From Prostheceraeus crozeri (taxonomy: Eukaryota; Platyhelminthes; Polycladida; Euryleptidae): 64,000 nucleotides of DNA. The position numbers were made by a program, and so were the translations under genes. Shown here piece by piece: positions 21,851 to 34,628 of the stretch. The first letter of the stretch is position 1, and every line of letters begins with the position of its first letter. The notes under the pieces were generated by a model. It saw nothing but the letters and a program-made list of their open reading frames with translations. It made no database searches and had not been told where the DNA came from. The stretch is taken from the NCBI GenBank assembly GCA_907163375.1, contig CAJQUW010007737.1, positions 248,001-312,000 on the forward strand. The letters are read 5' to 3'.

Positions 21851-23403
21851 TCCATCGGACGCAGATTGCAATTTTTGGTCAAAGTGATTTTTTCATTTAT
21901 TAAGCGAAAAGTTCCAAGCCAAGAGTCATAATTTTTGACATAGTATGTCTTCAGGCAAATTCCTATGATGGTCATGCAGTATGCACACCTGTCTATGGAG
22001 TTAAACATATCAATATTTGGCAAGGCTCCTAATGTCGACAAACGCAACCATGCTGAGCTATTTAATCCGCTTTCAATCACATACTGGGAATTAATCCGCT
22101 GGCAATCAAAACCAATGATAACAACTGAGGAATTGCAAATACCCGGGGTTTTGCAACCACCAGGATCCCGGATCTTATGATCAAAAGTGATAAAACTGCA
22201 TGTAATTCGTTTTCATTATCATGAAGCATTGAATAGTCTGGTTCCTTGTATAAATTATGCGTTTCATAATACATAAAAACATTCTAATGAAGTGATATTG
22301 AAATCCTAGGATTTTGCTATCGCCAATTGCAGTTGTCACTCTGGCTCTCAGTTATTATTACCTTTTTTACAAAATATCATTACTGAATATTAATGGATGA
22401 TTACAAGTTTCTAAAATATCGGTAATGCAATCTGAGACTGAACATAGAGAAATATGTGCTCTTTCTTAAGACATGATAACTGTAACTGAATTTCTGAATT
22501 AATTAAGCTTGCATTCACCATGATTGTCAATCAAAAAAACAATTTCAGCAGCGATGAACAAGTGTATTTAATTAAAAGAAAGGAAAGACAGCAAACTTGC
22601 TTTTATTTGTGTTTATTCAGCTAATGATGACATATCCAACTATTATAGACTTATTAATAATTACAGCTATTGTTCATTGTAAGTGTAAGGTACTCGGATC
22701 AATATCATATGTTTGGAGAAGCACAATGGATCTTTTTTATGTTATTAGCTTTGGAGTTCATGGATGTCCATTCATTCCTTGGTGTGTATTAGTAAAGCGG
22801 GTGCAGTGGTCACAAGTCTACAACGGTAACAAGACAATTAGAATGAACAAAGCATGAAAAAGTTGCTTTTATCTTTTTTGCACGTTAATAGATGGTCATT
22901 CAATACCGAGCTACAGATATTCTTGGATAAAACATTTCTATTAAGATTTATATTCGCATTCTTGGCTGCCACTACCAACTCTAAGTGAGTAACAAGAAAA
23001 ACAAGTTTGAGGTTCTATAACTTTTATAACTTCTATCGTTAAGTAGGATTTTCCACAGCATTAATAACCATCAACATCTCATCATAAACGCTCTTCGCTG
23101 GATCCTGGCGGATCTCATGCCATATCCCGGATATTTACAACAGGATCCACCGGATCCGGATCTTGACCCGGTGCAATCCCTGTAATAACTCATGCATTTC
23201 GAAGGTAACTTCGTGCATTGCCCTGAAGACACTCCTTGTCAAAATTTTGGCTCTATACCTAGTATCTTTAACTTAATAAGCGGAATCATAAAAAATGTCC
23301 TGAAGAAACTCGCTCTGGCTGCCGGACTAGCTGCGGCCGTTGCAAGTTGTGCGACTGCCTGCATTATCCCGCAAAAATTAGGAGGAACAGCTAGCCTTTT
23401 GCA
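21851..23403. other. No recognisable gene; GC-rich terminal-like block at 23090-23182
   Basis: No gene recognised. At 23090-23182, repeated GGATCC/CCGGATCC motifs end in GACCCGGTGCAATCCCTG, which resembles a hAT-type terminus (CAGGG...GCACCGG on the other strand). I could not find a partner end, so the element is not called. Confidence 0.35.
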
Positions 23404-23554
23404 GATATAAGCAGAAACTTTTCAGCGCAGCTCTGAGAATTTAGCGGACTTGATTAAGTGCGCTCACCACTGCTAAGACTTGCAGTCAGTCGGGACCGTC
23501 AATTGCAGTAGTTCCACCAACATTGCCCTGATTATCATCATGATGTTTCAGATA

Positions 23555-26500
23555 ATGTGGCGCGAAGAAATGGGCATGATGGAAATGCTGCTCTCCTACA
23601 TCGGCGAGTTCAATGACTTTGAATGTTGGTCGAATTGGAGACCAATCTTAGTGGATATTTTATCATGCCATGAGGAAGCGAGAGAGTAAGTTCACAATCC
23701 TACCCATGCATCGAACAGTCGCATCGAGCTTTGTTTTCCTCGTAGAAAGAGATTCGCGCAAGCTGAAGACGTATTCCAAGGAAAAATAAAAGAAGGCGAG
23801 AATCAGGGGTTGGGCAAAGCTAAAGTGAAGACGGAAGGTGAGAGGATATTTATTTACGCAACTAGTGCATGATTGCTTCTTTGTAGCATTCCACGAGTTA
23901 GATATCTTAAATGCCTGAGTCCGTGGGGTGAGGGTTATTTAAATCTAGCGAATCTCATGTACGAGCTGCGTAGAGAATTTTAGTCACCGACGTGCTATGA
24001 TGATCAAGGACAGAAATATCTATGATTACCAAAAGTATTTGAATAGAAATTTAGCCTGACCAGTAGCGTAAATATCTATTGTCAGATTTAGTCTATAATA
24101 AAGCAGGACAAAAGTACTCATAATTGGCATATGCTCCTTCCAGTGCATTTGAGTAAATATTATCTCCCGCGCGGCAATAATCTGCTTTACAGGTAAAATA
24201 AAGTGATAGGATATCTACAATCCACGGAGACAAATAAAAATGTTTACTGCCTTCATGCGCTTTGTTTGCACCGAATAGATAAATACAATCACCATAGATC
24301 CATTTTTATAGTCTTCAAAACTAAGAATGAATGTTCTTTTAGATGCTCACCACTGTCTAAATAGATGCACATGAAGATGTTTTTTATGACATGTGGGCCA
24401 CGATAGGTGTGCATGCCTTGGAACATTCAGCATAATTTTGTGTCATTTCTGTGTAATTCCAAATGGAGGTGCATGTTTGCTTCAAGAGCCTTTCTGCAGA
24501 TCACAAGCCAGACTCAACCAGAAGCTTGTTTTCTCCCTGAATGCGCAGGTCCTCTGCACAGCTAGCCTTTCTAGTTGCATTCGAGCATTCTGACTATTGC
24601 TTGGAAATCATGTAGAATCCAAATCATAATATCTACTCTACATGTTGCACAATGAATAAGACATTCTGCTATCTTTTTTCAGTTCTTTTTATTTGTAATT
24701 TTTTAACTCCATCGTACAATTGCTTTTTCAGTCCTATTAAGTATTAACTGGGGATGAGATAAGACTCGGTGACACCAAGTAATATAGCATTTGAACAATG
24801 GACATTTGCGGTAAAAGCGATCAGCATGCGTGTTAATGTACAATGTCACCATCATAGAGTAGGGATATATAGATATACAAAAGGAATGAATATTTGCTAA
24901 TAATCATCCCAACTAAGCGGAAATCAAACTGATTATCAAGGGAATTTCATGAATTGTATTATAATGGAAGTCTTCATGAAAAATTCGCGATATTATTCGT
25001 GCTTTCGTGGTTGAAATTTCAAGTCTTTAATTCAATTTTCACCGGTATGATTTTATGATTCACTAGATTCATGTTTCATTTCTTGAATCTGAATAGTGAT
25101 GTGGACCCATTTACATCTTTCAAAGTTAATTGAAATCATTGTCTTTGAATCTGCGATTTTGCCATGCCAGTGGCAGCTGTTGCCTGATCACGCTTACGAA
25201 GATTCTCTTTGAGGTTCAGCAGGAAAGCAATAGCGCAGGTCATCGAGTTGCCAATTTAACAAACATTTCCTCACCAAGGCTGTCAGTCACGGACTATCTG
25301 TAAAAAAATATCATTTCCTTCTGCTTTATGCTATCATGATCAGTCAATTCCGTTGTAATTCTTTTAACCCTCAAACGTTCGGATTCTTTTACCATCATAT
25401 TTCGTTCACCTGTCTACCAGTGTAGACAAGTCATTTAATATGATATCTTAGTGTTTTGAAGCGAACAAAAGCATTGCAAATTGAATCACTACTGTTTCTT
25501 ATGTTTCATTATCAATATTCATCACTTAGTTTACTTTGTATAATGATTGTATAGCATAGGCCATTAATTAAATACATGAGTAGGCCTATTGGTGATAATT
25601 GCCAAAAATGAAAACGATCTTTTTATCAGTAATACAACTTTCTTTATCAACAAAATCATGAATCTTTCGTAACATGAACAAATTACTTATAATAAGATCA
25701 TCTCAGTAAAGTACTATGAAAAACTGTATAAGGCAAATGTCCAAATGATTTGGTGACATCAAAATATACCGTTCATACATGTATACACTGAAATACAACT
25801 ACATACGACCTTACTAGGGCTGTAGCTACTTTCTTATCAAAAGCGTGATGAATAAACATTGTTTTAAGCCTAATCACAAGTTTTTATGTTCACAGCAAAA
25901 AGCACTTACGCAGGATTGATAATTTCAGGCGCAGTGGAAACAGATAATGTTGTCAACATGGTGGATAGTACACACGTAAATAAAGCAGCGAGCACACCGT
26001 CTTCTTGTCGATTTTCTATTGGGCAACTTGACATTTGCGAGGCTTGTTGTCTCGTGGCTGGGAGAGCCTTTGTCTCTCTAGTGGACGTATTCCAAGTGAT
26101 GTAAATGCATGATGGGTTTGCGCATAGATTTGACTGTCATTGAATCTTCGGTTCATATTTGCATCGGCAAGTTGTCGGGCCACAGATTTTATGAAGGTTG
26201 ATCGACTTCTCGTGTATCCATTTTCTGACATGATGAGGAAGGAGTTGACGAGGGCTGCGTCTAGCATATTGAAAAAATGTAGCAGCGGATAACGTCGTGT
26301 CTTACGTCGACAAGTGAAATCTTCAACTCGCGCGTCCATTACGTCCACTCCGCCTTTTCCGGAGTTATAATCAAGAATGACAGTCGGCTTCCGATCATCA
26401 CGGGAGGAAATGCTGTTAGACGAATGTTGGGTACTCAAAAGTAGCACATTCTTGTTTCGTTTTGGGGCATATGATGACAAAAGTACTCTATGTTCATGAT

Positions 26501-29500
26501 TCCATAAATTTCGTGTCTCGAACTGTGGAATGTTTCTAGTTGTCTTCATAACAGACTTCACGTCGTTACAACGTTAACAGACGTCGTTAACAGACGTCAG
26601 TACTTCACGTCGAGCGGCGATGATGGTACCAGTTATGGTCAGTCCATTTTTCAACAGTTTTTTAGAAAGATCAAATGAGGTAAAGTACCTGTCAGTTACG
26701 ATGTTTCGACGTGTCTGATAGTACGGTTCAGCAAGTTGAAGTACGATGGATTTCGCAAGGCCAACTGCTCTCACTCCTGTTGAGCCAGAATACGGCAAGG
26801 GCTTCAATGCGTAGCCATTTTTTGCGTCGCAGATCCAGAAATTTTTTATCCCATACTTAGCTGGCTTTTGGGGCATATACGATCGTCCGGGTGAATAACC
26901 ACGGTAGGCATAGAGTTGCTCATCTACCGTAAGAGTTGCCGAGGGCACGTAGTGTCTTCGAAGATTCTGAGTAAACAAGTCCCAGAATTCCCTCACCGCA
27001 GCAAGCTTGTCAGTGATTTGTCGATCACGCCGTGTTATTTGTTGTCGAAGGTGATGTGGCTGAGAAGTAATTTCAATCTGGTGGAAGAGATCGCGCATCT
27101 ATAAAATGGGCGACTATCAGTCGAGTCATACAGAGACGATATATTAGACATGTTATCGCGATCAGCTCCGGCACGAATTATAACCCCGATGCCTGCTTTG
27201 AATTCCTCGTAGGAAAATTTCTTTTTTTGAAGAGAACGCATTCTTCGATTGGTGTACCGCAATGATGTGCGGATCATCTGATCGTCGATAAACAACATAA
27301 ATGACTCAAATTCAGATGCTGGGTTTACAGTAGGACCTTCGCGGAAGTTTATCACATTTCTTCCCAGACGTCTCGCAGGAGGAGCATTGAATTTCCAGAC
27401 GATACCATTCGGAGATACTATGTCTGCTGGATCGGATATAACACCATCACTGCTGTCGCTTTCTCGAATTATTGGTTGATCAATAGATTCCAAATCAGAC
27501 TCTTCTTCACTGTTGTTACTGTCATTACTATCGCCGAATACTTCGCCGTCACTGGATTGCTGATACACTTCAGAATCTCCTACTGATGTATCAGACTCCG
27601 AGTCCACGGAATTGTCGTCTTCGTCAGAAGTAAGTGGCTCGGAATCACTGTCCTGTCGAGCTTATCGAAGCTGTTGCACTATCTCTTCAAGTGTTCTCCC
27701 AGGTCGCCGCATGACGAAATCGGTGAATGACTTTACTATCCTTGCTATAGAGTTTTATCAGCTCCATTAGTTGCGCAATCAGTCACTAGGAGAGTTAGGA
27801 TCTTGGCATCAGTCCCATCAGGTAGACACGGTTAGAAGCTGACTCATTTTCACATGACAACTGGGCAGAAGTGTCACATGAAACCCAGTCATTGCATAAT
27901 CATTCACAGATTTCCTTCATCATATCGCCACAGACTATTGAGAGACTATTGTATTGGGAGCAGAGAGTGTGCTTGCTAATTACGCGTGCTGTGTGTGTAC
28001 AGTGGGCGCAATGGAAATCTTGACATTTGCCAGCGCAACTGAAATCTTTACACTTGCAGTAGCCAGCTGGTCTCAGTGCAGTTGTCAGTGCTAGCCGTGC
28101 TGTTGAGCGAGGCATTCCCATTGAACAATGACTAATATCCCCCTGACCCCCATCGTCACGTGGTCTATCTACCAAGTGGTGATATCTACCAATATCATTG
28201 CATTTTTTCTTTTGTAAAGATTTCAATTGCGCCCACTGTATGTGCGCTTCCTGAATGGGTTTCAATAGTGTTGTGCACGTTAGCACGACAGTTAGTAACA
28301 CTTACATATTCATCAGTTTCATGTTATGCATTTTGAATAAAGTTATTCGAATAGAAAATATATTATCTTATTACGATTTTAGATGTCTACACTGGTAGAC
28401 AGGTGAACGAAATATGATTGTTAGTCATGTTCAGTAAGAAGAAAATTTGATAGAAATTTGAATTCATGGTTGTAGGTTCTTAACATGAAAAAAATCTTGG
28501 AAATGAAATTTGAAGTCGATACGTACATTTCTCTGGTCATGACATCATTTCAAAAACCGATTGTCTACGCTGGTAGACAGGTGAACGTTTGAGGGTTAAA
28601 ACTGCATAAATGCGCATCTCACATTTGGAAACAATTCCGACTGTATGTCCTTTGAGTTCATTTAATAAAATCGAAAGTGTATACACATTGGGGATTTAAT
28701 AAATGGGGAGTTACCACTCTACCTAATATATTTACTCTATGGTCACCATAGTAGCTGGTTAATAATGTGGACTATTCGGTTTTGAACTATCCATTATCGG
28801 AGAACAAAATCACTATTCCGGTGAAACTCAGTCATACCCAAGCAAGTTATTATTCAGTACGAAATCAAATACGATGCTTAATGATATTCTTTAGAAGTCA
28901 GCCTGTTCTGAACTGAAAGACACGGCTATGTACCAAGTATGCTGCTCTAGGACCTTCTTAGCAGATTCGCAAAGCTTCATTCACACATGTATTGATATAC
29001 GTCCTATGATTGATTGAAAGTTTCTTGTATATCTTGATTTTTGTGAATACTTGACTATCACCTCTAGATTCATGTTACAGTTTCAGAACCTTGGCCTGAT
29101 GAATGTTCGTCCAACATCGGACCGGATGAGGAGGATGACATCGAGGAACCAATTACGATAATGGACTCAGAGCCGATCTGGGTGGAAGAAGATGTTGATG
29201 GTAAGTTGGAAGACATGAAATTCATCAATTCATTTGGCAGACAAGTTATTGCTTTACAGATGAAACCTCAAATGCAGAAAAAATCAACTATTGCAGTGGA
29301 ATAGATAAAGACGCTTCCTGTCTTAGCATACCAATCCAAGACTCATTTTCTGAATCGAATTCTAAAGAGATAAAATCAGAGACGGATGCTTCCTCAGTAT
29401 CAGACATAAATGAAGTCACAAAGAAAACTTCCGAAGAAAAGTCGCGTAAGTCGATGAATTGTGTGTTTGAGTAGCAATAACGATAATGACAGGAAACTTT

Positions 29501-30558
29501 CACAGAGAGATGTGTTCTTTTGAATAGCGGTTCAGTTATCTACATATCTATGGCATGGTTACATTTTGCAATTTTGCATGTTATTGCATATGCCACATAA
29601 TTTCCATGTGAGGTTGAGACAGTATGTGCGTTGTGTTAACAAAGCCAGCTAATTGCTGCAAATCAAGAAATCCATCTGACCTGCATTCCAAAATATTTCC
29701 ATCACTAAGTAAATAAAGCATACAAATATATATATAGCATGCAATTCACCGCGCGCGCTAAAACCACATATATATTCCTCAACTCAAACGATCACACACA
29801 CGCAAGAGATCTCTGCATAGGTTGTGGGCGCCTCCGCCTTCAGCTACAGATAACCATATCAAAGTTACTTTTTGATACCATGTCGCATCAATTTCTATGG
29901 TGAGGCAGTGCAGCACTGGGAAGCTGTGCATAGTGATATTGCATGTACATAACTTTGAAAGCAATCGAAATTGCTTGTCATAGGCAAAGTGGGTATGAAT
30001 GTCTCGTTGATGAATAACAAGTGATTTTAATGTATCGTCTACTTTCGCATCAGGCTACCTACATGGTTAAAAATACGCTCTCCGGAATCTACTGCTTTTT
30101 TATTATCTCTTGTTTCTGTTTCAGTGGTGAAAGATCTTCCTCCCGTGAGTAAAGTATTAAATGCTCCGGGTGAAGCTCCGTTATGTCCTCCAGTCTGTCA
30201 GATAATAATGACCACTCGCGTCATTGATGAGACAACCCCGTCGTCAACTCAAGGCACGTTCAAATCAAATTCAAAAAGTGTTCTGCGACCAAGTGAAGCG
30301 AGACGGCCATTTGTTTGCGATATGTGTGGGAAAACATTCGGCAAGAGTGAAAATTTTCAAATGCACATGAGAATTCATACTGGAGAGAGGCCGTATGCTT
30401 GCGCTGTCTGTGGGAAGGCATTCGCACAAAGGAGTAATATGAATACACATATGCGAATCCATTTCGACTACCGACCTTATTCCTGTACAGAATGCGGTCG
30501 ACTCTTCAATCAAAACAGTAACTTGAAACGTCACCTTCGTACACACTTCCCTCTATAG
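23555..30558 (+). CDS. Gene B: 3-finger C2H2 protein with the same Trp-rich N-terminal domain
   Basis: Spliced model: 23555-23685, 23746-23837, 29081-29200, 29260-29445, 30125-30558 (exon 1 acceptor at 23551; all GT-AG; 963 nt, 320 aa). Residues 1-44 match gene A at 35 of 44 positions. Exon 2 ends in V-K-T-E (71-74). Exons 3-4 (75-176) are acidic and Ser-rich and include another I-K-S-E site. Fingers lie at 241-261, 269-289 and 297-317, the first linker being T-G-E-R-P-Y; the protein ends three residues after the last finger. Intron 2 (5.2 kb) carries a piggyBac. A GATATAAGC box lies at 23404-23412 and AATAAA at 30690. The frame is also open upstream of the ATG to 23540 (Met-Met-Phe-Gln), so a longer unspliced start is possible. 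Confidence 0.85.
23853..24245 (-). repeat. Interspersed repeat R1, copy 2 (inverted), in gene B intron 2
   Basis: Reverse-orientation match to 3840-4440. Shared landmarks on the minus strand include CCTGTAAAGCAGATTATTGC, the CCGCGCGGG core and TGATCATCATAGCACGTCGG. It lacks the insert of about 210 bp seen in copy 1. Confidence 0.65.
25925..27712 (-). pseudogene. piggyBac transposase with stop and frameshifts
   Basis: The start ATG is probably at 27712, followed after 16 codons by an in-frame TAA (27662-27664). An acidic Ser-rich N-terminus follows, then the DDE_Tnp_1_7 domain. Catalytic Asp residues are seen in T-V-D-E-Q-L-Y, V-T-D-R-Y-F-T-S and G-G-V-D-V-M-D. The frame breaks near 27048 (after H-I-T-F-D-N-K), near 26565-26590 beside a 13-bp tandem duplication (GTTAACAGACGTC twice), and near 26016, where the cysteine-rich C-terminal finger (C-A-R-C, I-I-C-F-H-C) continues in another frame to a stop at 25925. 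The three catalytic positions survive, but the gene cannot make transposase. Confidence 0.88.
28000..28238. mobile_element. 239-bp MITE nested in the piggyBac 5' region
   Basis: Ends are CAGTGGGCGCAATGGAAATC and the inverted match GATTTCAATTGCGCCCACTG, about 26 bp with two or three mismatches, flanked by TA at 27998-27999 and 28239-28240. This is the structure of a Tc1/mariner- or pogo-mobilised MITE. It creates a spurious Cys-rich ORF across 27900-28301. Confidence 0.85.
28755..28832. repeat. Decayed hAT end related to the 5308-7543 element
   Basis: The stretch GGTTTTGAACTATCC, then ACAAAATCACTAT, then CCGGTG follows the order of 7485-7540 (right end of the intact hAT). A second matching piece, GCGGTAAAAGCGATCA, lies at about 24780-24850 on the other side of the piggyBac. 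No target duplication is left. Confidence 0.45.
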
Positions 30559-30689
30559 ACAATCTTCATCTGTATATAACGCTGAACGACTCTCTGGGAT
30601 ATTCTGAGAGAAATTATTTGACAATCCACAAGAATCCTCGAGTAATTTTACTCTGTCCTGGAGACATCGTTTAGATAGCATGATTTGGT

Positions 30690-30695
30690 AATAAA
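30690..30695 (+). promoter_or_regulatory. Poly(A) signal candidate for gene B
   Basis: AATAAA 132 bp after the gene B stop codon, the first canonical hexamer on this strand. Confidence 0.45.
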
Positions 30696-31101
30696 GTATA
30701 CCAGAATATTGTCGCACGCATTTTTCAAATGTCTTCCATAGTATAATCATCGTGGTACAGAATTATTACTTCGGCGATGTGACCAGTCTGAAGTTTACTC
30801 GGTGCTCCAGTGTTTACTTGGCTCAAAAATTAATCATTACACAAGTTCCGACATTGATATCTACAATGTGAGCTGAGTTCCATAGCTATCTCATCCTATG
30901 ATTTCTGAGATCGTGCAACCGCAGAATACTTTTCCACCCCATTAGGATATGCTAACTGTAGAATTACGTACGCGATCAACTGGTATGCTTTATAACTTAT
31001 TACGTTTGACTTCAGTCTAGTAACATGTAAAATACTCTAAACCGACGTCACTAATAACGCAGAAATTATAGTGTTACTTTCACTCATCTAAAAAGCAAAT
31101 A

Positions 31102-31278
31102 CAGTAGAACCTCCATATTACGGACACCGTCGGGACTGCGCCTTAGTGTCCGCATTTTAGAGGTGTCCGCAATATGGAGTTACCGGTGATGATACGAACA
31201 TTATTCGGGACTGAGCTTAACTGTCCGTAATACGGAGGTGTCCGCTGTATAGAATGTCCGAAATAGGAGGTTCCACTG
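31102..31278. mobile_element. 177-bp pogo/Tigger-type MITE
   Basis: Ends CAGTAGAACCTCC and GGAGGTTCCACTG are inverted repeats flanked by TA (31100-31101, 31279-31280). The interior alternates GTCCGC/GCGGAC-like motifs with TATTACGG, so the whole can fold back. Comparable short elements with CAGTRGAACCTC ends are mobilised by pogo-class transposases. Confidence 0.82.
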
Positions 31279-31280
31279 TA

Positions 31281-34200
31281 TTCATTTTCAACTTGTGATG
31301 AAAAATTCCAGATTGTTAAACTATAACAGATTGTTGCAATTTGTTAAACTATATTACACACAGCATATGCCCAAAATTTTAACGTTACTTTTTATTTAAG
31401 CTTCTTTCTTTAATAATAATTGAGTGAGAGCGCTTCGTGTGAAATTATACATGTAGTGCATAGTTGACACTGGAAAAATCAGCAGAATTTAGATTATTCT
31501 AAAAAATGAAGGGCTCGCATAACACATTGAAAAATTCTGCATCACCATCAATATAATCTCCAAGTGAATCAAAGGTTGATAGAATATAGCTTTGGTGACA
31601 AAAGTTTAGAGTATTATATCTTAGGCTTTTATAACTGATCTATGGAGCTGCAGTCAATATAACAAAGCTTTCAAGCGGAAAATCTTTGATGCGAAGCTCG
31701 CACGGAGGATTTGTTGTGATCATATTTATGCGAATGACTTATATCATACACTAGCGATTTGTTTGATTTAATCTGGCTTCTACAAACCTTGCCTATTGTT
31801 GTCAGCAATCAGTTATTATCATCTCGGATAGTGGAATGTGTGTAAAGTTTTGTATAACATGTTCATCTGCATTTTGATAACTGGATGTTCACAGTAATTG
31901 TAATATAGTCTGATAGCCGTTAATTGTAAATAGTCTACGCTTTATCAAATTTAATCATTTAATGATCAATCGCATATAAGACATCTTCATAGTATTTCTT
32001 GTCAGCCATAAAAGATGAAAGTGAATTAAATAAGTTGTAAATAATTCTTAAAAATTAATGAAAACCGTAATAGGATGGACTTACTATGTTCAACAAATGT
32101 CATCTGCTGAAGTTGCTGTTCCTTACAGCTGTGATTTTAAATGCTTCGAAATGTGTTTGTTTTATCAACTCCCTAATGCGTCTGTCAAACATGTATTCAA
32201 ATCAGCATTGTACCAAACTGCGAGCTGCGTCTGGAGGGTTGCCACTTAGTATGCATTTCAGAATAGTCTGTAAATGGCCTTGAAGTTTCATTTAGGTCTT
32301 AATTGTTCCAAAGAAGCCAGATTGAATATTTCCAGAGTGATGTCGTCTCTTTTCATGCTGCAATACAATGCACGATAGGCTGATAACCCACTTAAAAGCC
32401 AGGGAAAATAAACACTTAAAACTTTCTCACTGCGTGGATTCAGCGATTTACTTATACCTCAAATACTTCATATATAACGAAGAAAAGAATTACATTTCGA
32501 GAGCAAGCCTGCAGGAGTACAAAGCACAACCGAAATAGCTTTTTTGTCTCAAATGAATCGATGAGAATATTGCAAAAATAGGGCGTAAAGAGACATTGCG
32601 AGTGCAGTTGATTGATCTCAGGTCACTTTGGAAGGTGAACTTCACATGTGCTAATGGGATGTCGCTTCACGTCCGAAGCCTCGAACAATGAAAAATCGAC
32701 AAATTTTGCCTTCCTTTTTTCTGTTGTTATGCAAGATGGATTTGCCAGCAAGAGTTTATAACTGGAACTTGTTTGAACGAAGACAGAAGAGAATTTGTAA
32801 AAGTCAATTGAAGTTCAGAGAACTGCAAAGGAGATGATGACAGTCAACCGTATATAACCATGCGACATTATCAATTTGAATTTAGGTGGCTTTTTTTGAT
32901 AGAAATACAAAATGATTCATTGTGACCAAAAAACGAAAGCGATCTATATTTCGTTCATATCTTTCCATCTGCCTATGCGTGAATCAAATGTGGAGCCATT
33001 GACCACATGAAATGGCGAATCGGTATGCCGTCGGAATCTTGAGTTTACAAAAATCGACCAACTGAAAACTGGAAAAGTGGTTTATCTATCTTTTTCAGTG
33101 ATAAGTGTTCCTTTATTATCTAATGACGAACGGCTTCACCGGCAAAGTGCATAAATTCGTTCAAAATGTTGGTGTTTCTTTTTAGCTTTATATATACATG
33201 TACGTGTACAGGCAATATTATTTCAATCTTCTGGTTGGTGAAGATAATGTCAGCGTTTAAGAGTTGGGTTATAAAGATTTGATTCACACACACTTCCATG
33301 CTAGAAAAACAGGTTTTTCTACTTTTAATCGGTTTTACTCATTTTCTTGTAATTCTTTCATTTCTTGGTGAATATCATACTTAATCGTAATTCTCCTGAT
33401 GAAGTTGAAGCTTCTGCATGAGGTTGACGACAGTTTTGGATCCTTAATTGAATTAGTATAACATTGATCGAGTCAGTAAGTCTATTTTTGTCTTTCTGAA
33501 GTGGCTACAGTGCTAGGCTCCGCCTGAGTGAGTTTATTTCAGATTGAGAATGCCTGACATTTGAAATTCGTTTTTGAGTTTGAAGAAACCCGCTTGTTGA
33601 TGATTTTGTTCCACTTCATGAAGCAGTGGAGCTGAATAAGAAAAAGCTTCTGCTAATTACTTCTGGTCATTTATAGAATAGACTTTAAAATGTTTAAACC
33701 AGAAATATCGAACAAGTCGTCTTGTTTAACTGATTTTATTATATAACATTTATTAATAATTGAATAATTATGGTTTGACACTCAAACTGAACAAGTGAAG
33801 ACATCTACAGACATGTTTTCGGTAGAGAGAAAGTCTTCAAGAGCGATGGAGGGGTTCGAAAGTGTGCATGGGAGTGCATATTGAATGATTGTCCTTGTCA
33901 GTGTCCATAGCCATAAAAATGTGCATTTTTGTTGTTGCTACATGTACACACTATTCCAGTCGCATCTTAGGTTTTATTTGTACATGTCTTTGTTGGTGGG
34001 GATTCTGTTCGAGATTTGTGGTTATAAAGCGGTAATACTTAGCTTGATAGCATGATTCATTTAGGAAATATGTGTAACTTAATTATGTATCAAGAACTAT
34101 AGTAAAACTTGACGACTTAGCAATAAAGACATTTTATCTAAATTTTCTAATTGAGTGATATTTTCATTTCATCAAACTTGTGCTTTTATCATTGATCTTT

Positions 34201-34628
34201 CTTTTTCTTCACTGGTTATGTTATCATTTTGATCATATCTTATGAAAATATCCATCGCTCTCTTCATTAAAAATGCTTGATCGATTATCGGAAATATGTG
34301 TACATGTCATTGAAAGATAAATGTATGCATTAGAATTAACTTTGTTTACAAAAACATCTTGTTTTTCTTGTCAGTTTGCATGTACACTCGATTTGTATTC
34401 TGTCACAAGTTCAGCTCATCCGGTGAAGGTCTTCCGCTATCTTCTGCGGTTGCTTGCCATTCATTGGTAGTCCGGTTTGCTGACGGTATGTCGGCCACCA
34501 GTTCTCAGAATGTCCTCCACTCCAGGAAAATCAAAAAATTATGCTTCCGTATTATCAAATAGATTTTTACTTTACTTTTTAAAGAACGAATGTAAATAAT
34601 ATATGCGGACTATCTATTTAATAAAATA
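31281..34628. other. No recognisable gene
   Basis: About 3.3 kb of AT-rich sequence with only short unconvincing ORFs. No transposon ends or tandem repeats were recognised. Confidence 0.45.

Larger units (their letters stand above)
25368..28595 (-). mobile_element. piggyBac element with both ends, in gene B intron 2
   Basis: Flanked by TTAA at 25364-25367 and 28596-28599, the obligatory piggyBac target. The terminal repeats are CCCTCAAACGTTC (left) and its inverted match at the right end. Inside each end lies a block of about 33 bp including CGTTCACCTGTCTACC, inverted between 25402-25436 and 28384-28420, and a further copy of the GTCTAC..GTAGAC near-palindrome adjoins the right terminus. The 3228-bp length fits a full-size element. 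The transposase gene is on the minus strand and broken. A mariner-type MITE is nested in its 5' region. Confidence 0.93.

Noticed and set aside
22130..22180. GC-rich block as the left partner of the hAT-like end at 23182
   Set aside because: The two blocks do not form an inverted repeat beyond a few bases and no 8-bp duplication was found.
23192..23410. ORF with an Ala/Leu-rich hydrophobic stretch that looks like a signal peptide
   Set aside because: No splice or transcript support. It overlaps the candidate gene B promoter and ends at its TATA-like box.
27900..28301. 133-aa Cys-rich minus-strand ORF
   Set aside because: It spans the nested MITE 28000-28238 inside the piggyBac 5' region, and its Cys pattern comes from the repeated ends.
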